Shown piece by piece: positions 60,397 to 64,000 of a DNA stretch of 64,000 nt. A program made the position numbers and the translations under genes. The notes below the pieces were generated by a model. It did not search any database. It saw nothing but the letters and a program-made list of their open reading frames with translations, and was not told where the DNA came from. Position 1 is the first letter of the stretch, and the number at the start of each line of letters is the position of its first letter. Source of the DNA: Liolophura sinensis (taxonomy: Eukaryota > Mollusca > Polyplacophora > Chitonida > Chitonidae); NCBI RefSeq assembly GCF_032854445.1, contig NC_088307.1, forward strand, positions 7,268,017 to 7,332,016, read 5' to 3'.

Positions 60397-60543
60397 ATTT
60401 ATTTATATATCTGATAAGATCAGGGGAAACCCTTGGCCATCCAGAGGTTGCTGACAGAACTTCCCACAAACGGCCAGAGAGGGAGCTAGGCTTGAGCTCA
60501 GCTTGCGCCGTGCTGTCATGCTAACCACCTCGGCCATGGAGGA
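60397..60543 (-). mobile_element. SINE family A, internally deleted
   Basis: Reversed family A: tail and middle shortened, head readable as GCTCAAGCC and CCGAGGTGGTTAGC on the minus strand. Confidence 0.7.
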
Positions 60544-60620
60544 CTCCACCAGCGACATTTGGCAAGACCTACTGTTTACACACACCCTGTTGACATATGC
60601 AGTAATACACACATTTCAGT

Positions 60621-60757
60621 GGGAAGGTCTGTCAGCAACCTGTGGATGGTCGTGGGTTCTGCACGGTTTTCTCCCACCATAATGCTGACCGCTGTCATTT
60701 AAGTGACGTATTCTTGAGTATGACGTAAAACACCAATCAAATAAATAAATAAATAAT
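60621..60757 (+). mobile_element. SINE family A, 3' half
   Basis: GGGAAGGTCTGTCAGCAACC, the TTTTCTCCCACCATAATGCT core and a long (ATAA)n tail. It points toward and lies 77 bp from the inverted copy to its left. Confidence 0.88.
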
Positions 60758-61044
60758 ACATGTACATACATTTCAAATACTCGCCTCACATGTAACAACT
60801 TAAAAATAACTGTTTTAACATTGACAGTATTGTGTATAGAGAAAAGATGATTGCTGGTTGGATTTCCTGCTTAATAAAGCCTATATTGAGTCAAAATAAC
60901 AGTTACTACAACACAAGAGTATACATAAAATATATGTGTTATGACACTGAAAACAATATACATGCATTGAAGAAAAACAACAAAAAGAAAGCATGGCTGC
61001 AGAAGATTTACTGAATCATGCAAGGTCCCTGAAAACAAAAATTT

Positions 61045-61175
61045 ACTGCCATGGAAACAGGGGCTTGATTTGAACTTGCAAGCTACAGGACTGTGTAGTT
61101 TTGTCTCCAAAATCAAATTACTAATGTACTAAATTGCACTGAAAGTTGCTCTTTCAGATGCAAAAAGGTTGAGGA
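61045..61175 (-). repeat. Dispersed repeat C, copy in reverse
   Basis: The reverse complement carries CCTCAACCTTTTTGCATCTG, GAAAGAGCAACTTTCAGTGC and GTAATTTGATTTTGGAGACA, as at 14826-14910. Confidence 0.6.
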
Positions 61176-61570
61176 CTAAGATGTAGTCTAATATCAGATT
61201 AATATCAGTACAAACATAAATTATTACGATTTCAGTCTTAGCAGAGAAACCAACAAAACAACACTGTTAAATGTTATAAATGTTAAATACAACACTCGTG
61301 TTGAGTCCTACAATGGTGTTCTCTGTCATCAGTCTGAAAGTCGATTGTAACGGGCAACATTCTGTCAGTCAATGAGTTTGTTAACATTCATCCCATATAC
61401 GACTACAAAGTATTATGTTTGGTCTTTGGGTTACTTGGTTCTAATTCACTATGAATTATTACAGGGATGTATGTGTAAGTTGAATGCCTGTTACTCTAGT
61501 TGCTACACACTGTCAATGTTAAATGCACATTTAAGTCCAACAAGGTAGTGCTCGTTGCATATTAAAGTGA

Positions 61571-64000
61571 GACACTCACTGCTGGAGCTTTGTGTCCATG
61601 CTGATACTTGTCGTTCAGGTTACACACGTCACATACAATGTCACAATCACTACACTCTTCATGCCCAATACTACAAGGTAAGAATTCAGCCAGTCAGTCA
61701 GTCAGTCAGTCAGTCAGACACTCACGGCTGGAGCTTTGTGTCCATGCTGATACTTGTCGTTCAGGTTACACACGTCACATACAATGTCACAATCACTACA
61801 CTCTTCATGCCCAATACTACAAGGTAAGAATTCAGCCAGTCAGTCAGTCAGTCAGTCAGTCAGACACTCACGGCTGGAGCTTTGTGTCCATGCTGATACT
61901 TGTCATTCAGGTTACACACGTCACATACAATGTCACAATCACTACACTCTTCATGCCCAATACTACAAGGTAAGAATTCAGCCAGTCAGTCAGTCAGTCA
62001 GTCAGTCAGACACTCACGGCTGGAGCTTTGTGTCCATGCTGATACTTGTCGTTCAGGTTACACACGTCACACACAATGTCACAATCACTACACTCTTCAT
62101 GCCCAATACTACAAGGTAAGAATTCAGCCAGTCAGTCAGTCAGTCAGTCAGTCAGACACTCACGGCTGGAGCTTTGTGTCCATGCTGATACTTGTCGTTC
62201 AGGTTACACACGTCACATACAATGTCACAATCACTACACTCTTCATGCCCAATACTACAAGGTAAGAATTCAGCCAGTCAGTCAGTCAGTCAGTCAGTCA
62301 GACACTCACGGCTGGAGCTTTGTGTCCATGCTGATACTTGTCGTTCAGGTTACACACGTCACATACAATGTCACAATCACTACACTCTTCATGCCCAATA
62401 CTACAAGGTAAGAATTCAGCCAGTCAGTCAGTCAGTCAGTCAGTCAGACACTCACGGCTGGAGCTTTGTGTCCATGCTGATACTTGTCATTCAGGTTACA
62501 CACGTCACATACAATGTCACAATCACTACACTCTTCATGCCCAATACTACAAGGTAAGAATTCAGCCAGTCAGTCAGTCAGTCAGACACTCACGGCTGGA
62601 GCTTTGTGTCCATGCTGATACTTGTCATTCAGGTTACACACGTCACACACAATGTCACAATCACTACACTCTTCATGCCCAATACTACAAGGTAAGAATT
62701 CAGCCAGTCAGTCAGTCAGTCAGTCAGTCAGACACTCACGGCTGGAGCTTTGTGTCCATGCTGATACTTGTCGTTCAGGTTACACACGTCACATACAATG
62801 TCACAATCACTACACTCTTCATGCCCAATACTACAAGGTAAGAATTCAGCCAGTCAGTCAGTCAGTCAGTCAGTCAGACACTCACGGCTGGAGCTTTGTG
62901 TCCATGCTGATACTTGTCGTTCAGGTTACACACGTCACATACAATGTCACAATCACTACACTCTTCATGCCCAATACTACAAGGTAAGAATTCAGCCAGT
63001 CAGTCAGTCAGTCAGTCAGTCAGACACTCACGGCTGGAGCTTTGTGTCCATGCTGATACTTGTCGTTCAGGTTACACACGTCACATACAATGTCACAATC
63101 ACTACACTCTTCATGCCCAATACTACAAGGTAAGAATTCAGCCAGTCAGTCAGTCAGTCAGTCAGTCAGACACTCACGGCTGGAGCTTTGTGTCCATGCT
63201 GATACTTGTCATTCAGGTTACACACGTCACATACAATGTCACAATCACTACACTCTTCATGCCCAATACTACAAGGTAAGAATTCAGCCAGTCAGTCAGT
63301 CAGTCAGACACTCACTGCTGGAGCTTTGTGTCCATGCTGATACTTGTCGTTCAGGTTACACACGTCACATACAATGTCACAATCACTACACTCTTCATGC
63401 CCAATACTACAAGGTAAGAATTCAGCCAGTCAGTCAGTCAGTCAGACACTCACTGCTGGAGCTTTGTGTCCATGCTGATACTTGTCGTTCAGGTTACACA
63501 CGTCACACACAATGTCACAATCACTACACTCTTCATGCCCAATACTACAAGGTAAGAATTCAGCCAGTCAGTCAGTCAGTCAGTCAGTCAGACACTCACG
63601 GCTGGAGCTTTGTGTCCATGCTGATACTTGTCGTTCAGGTTACACACGTCACATACAATGTCACAATCACTACACTCTTCATGCCCAATACTACAAGGTA
63701 AGAATTCAGCCAGTCAGTCAGTCAGTCAGACACTCACTGCTGGAGCTTTGTGTCCATGCTGATACTTGTCGTTCAGGTTACACACGTCACACACAATGTC
63801 ACAATCACTACACTCTTCATGCCCAATACTACAAGGTAAGAATTCAGCCAGTCAGTCAGTCAGTCAGTCAGTCAGACACTCACGGCTGGAGCTTTGTGTC
63901 CATGATGATACTTGTCATTCAGGTTACACACGTCACACACAATGTCACAATCACTACACTCTTCATGCCCAATACTACAAGGTAAGAATTCAGCCAGTCA
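61571..64000. repeat. 146-bp tandem array, 17 units to the window edge
   Basis: Units start at 61571 and then every 146 bp, or 138 bp when the (CAGT)n tract is two units shorter. They are nearly identical; variable sites are CGG/CTG, CGTTCAG/CATTCAG and CACATAC/CACACAC. On the minus strand each unit holds AAAGCTCCAGC(C/A) followed by a GTGAGTG donor. On the plus strand each holds TTCAG and CAAGGTAAG. The unit length is not a multiple of three, so the many 121-residue frames are artefacts. Confidence 0.97.

Noticed and set aside
61555-63985. Overlapping 90-213 residue open frames on the plus strand
   Set aside because: They restart every unit of the 146-bp tandem repeat, overlap each other and shift frame between units. 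They are a property of the repeat, not genes.

Overview
This is a piece of nuclear DNA from an animal. It is AT-rich, with short spliced exons, kilobase introns, many minisatellites and two tRNA-derived SINE families. The repeats and divergent but recognisable metazoan genes fit a marine lophotrochozoan, most likely a mollusc; that placement is inference. Nothing prokaryotic is present, and nearly all long open frames are repeats or intron noise.

Three genes can be supported, each by exons whose GT-AG borders and codon phases join. (1) 478-3186, + strand: the last four exons of a coiled-coil protein, possibly CCDC180-like. (2) about 12058-36139, + strand: a ten-exon p67phox (NCF2/NOXA1) homologue, an NADPH-oxidase activator with an N-terminal TPR region, activation domain, two proline-rich exons and one C-terminal SH3 domain. 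No PB1 or central SH3 exon was found, and the first exon has an unresolved start. (3) 43370-60343, - strand: nine exons for the C-terminal part of ODF2/cenexin, a centriolar and ciliary coiled-coil protein, continuing past the right edge. Genes 2 and 3 converge on a 7 kb intergenic stretch.

Mobile elements: a degenerate Crypton-type tyrosine recombinase (6724-7132), SINE family A (17 entries), SINE family B (5 pieces), three MITE-like elements with terminal inverted repeats, a large fold-back palindrome, and several unclassified dispersed repeats. Tandem arrays with units from about 15 to 146 bp occupy much of the rest.

The most unusual feature is in ODF2. Intronic minisatellites abut exons and their units carry copies of the exon/intron border: a 5' splice site plus exon end at 46.85-48.78 kb and 58.12-58.95 kb, and a 3' splice site at 59.06-59.60 kb. 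The 146-bp array at the right edge looks like a fourth case and predicts where the next exon should lie.
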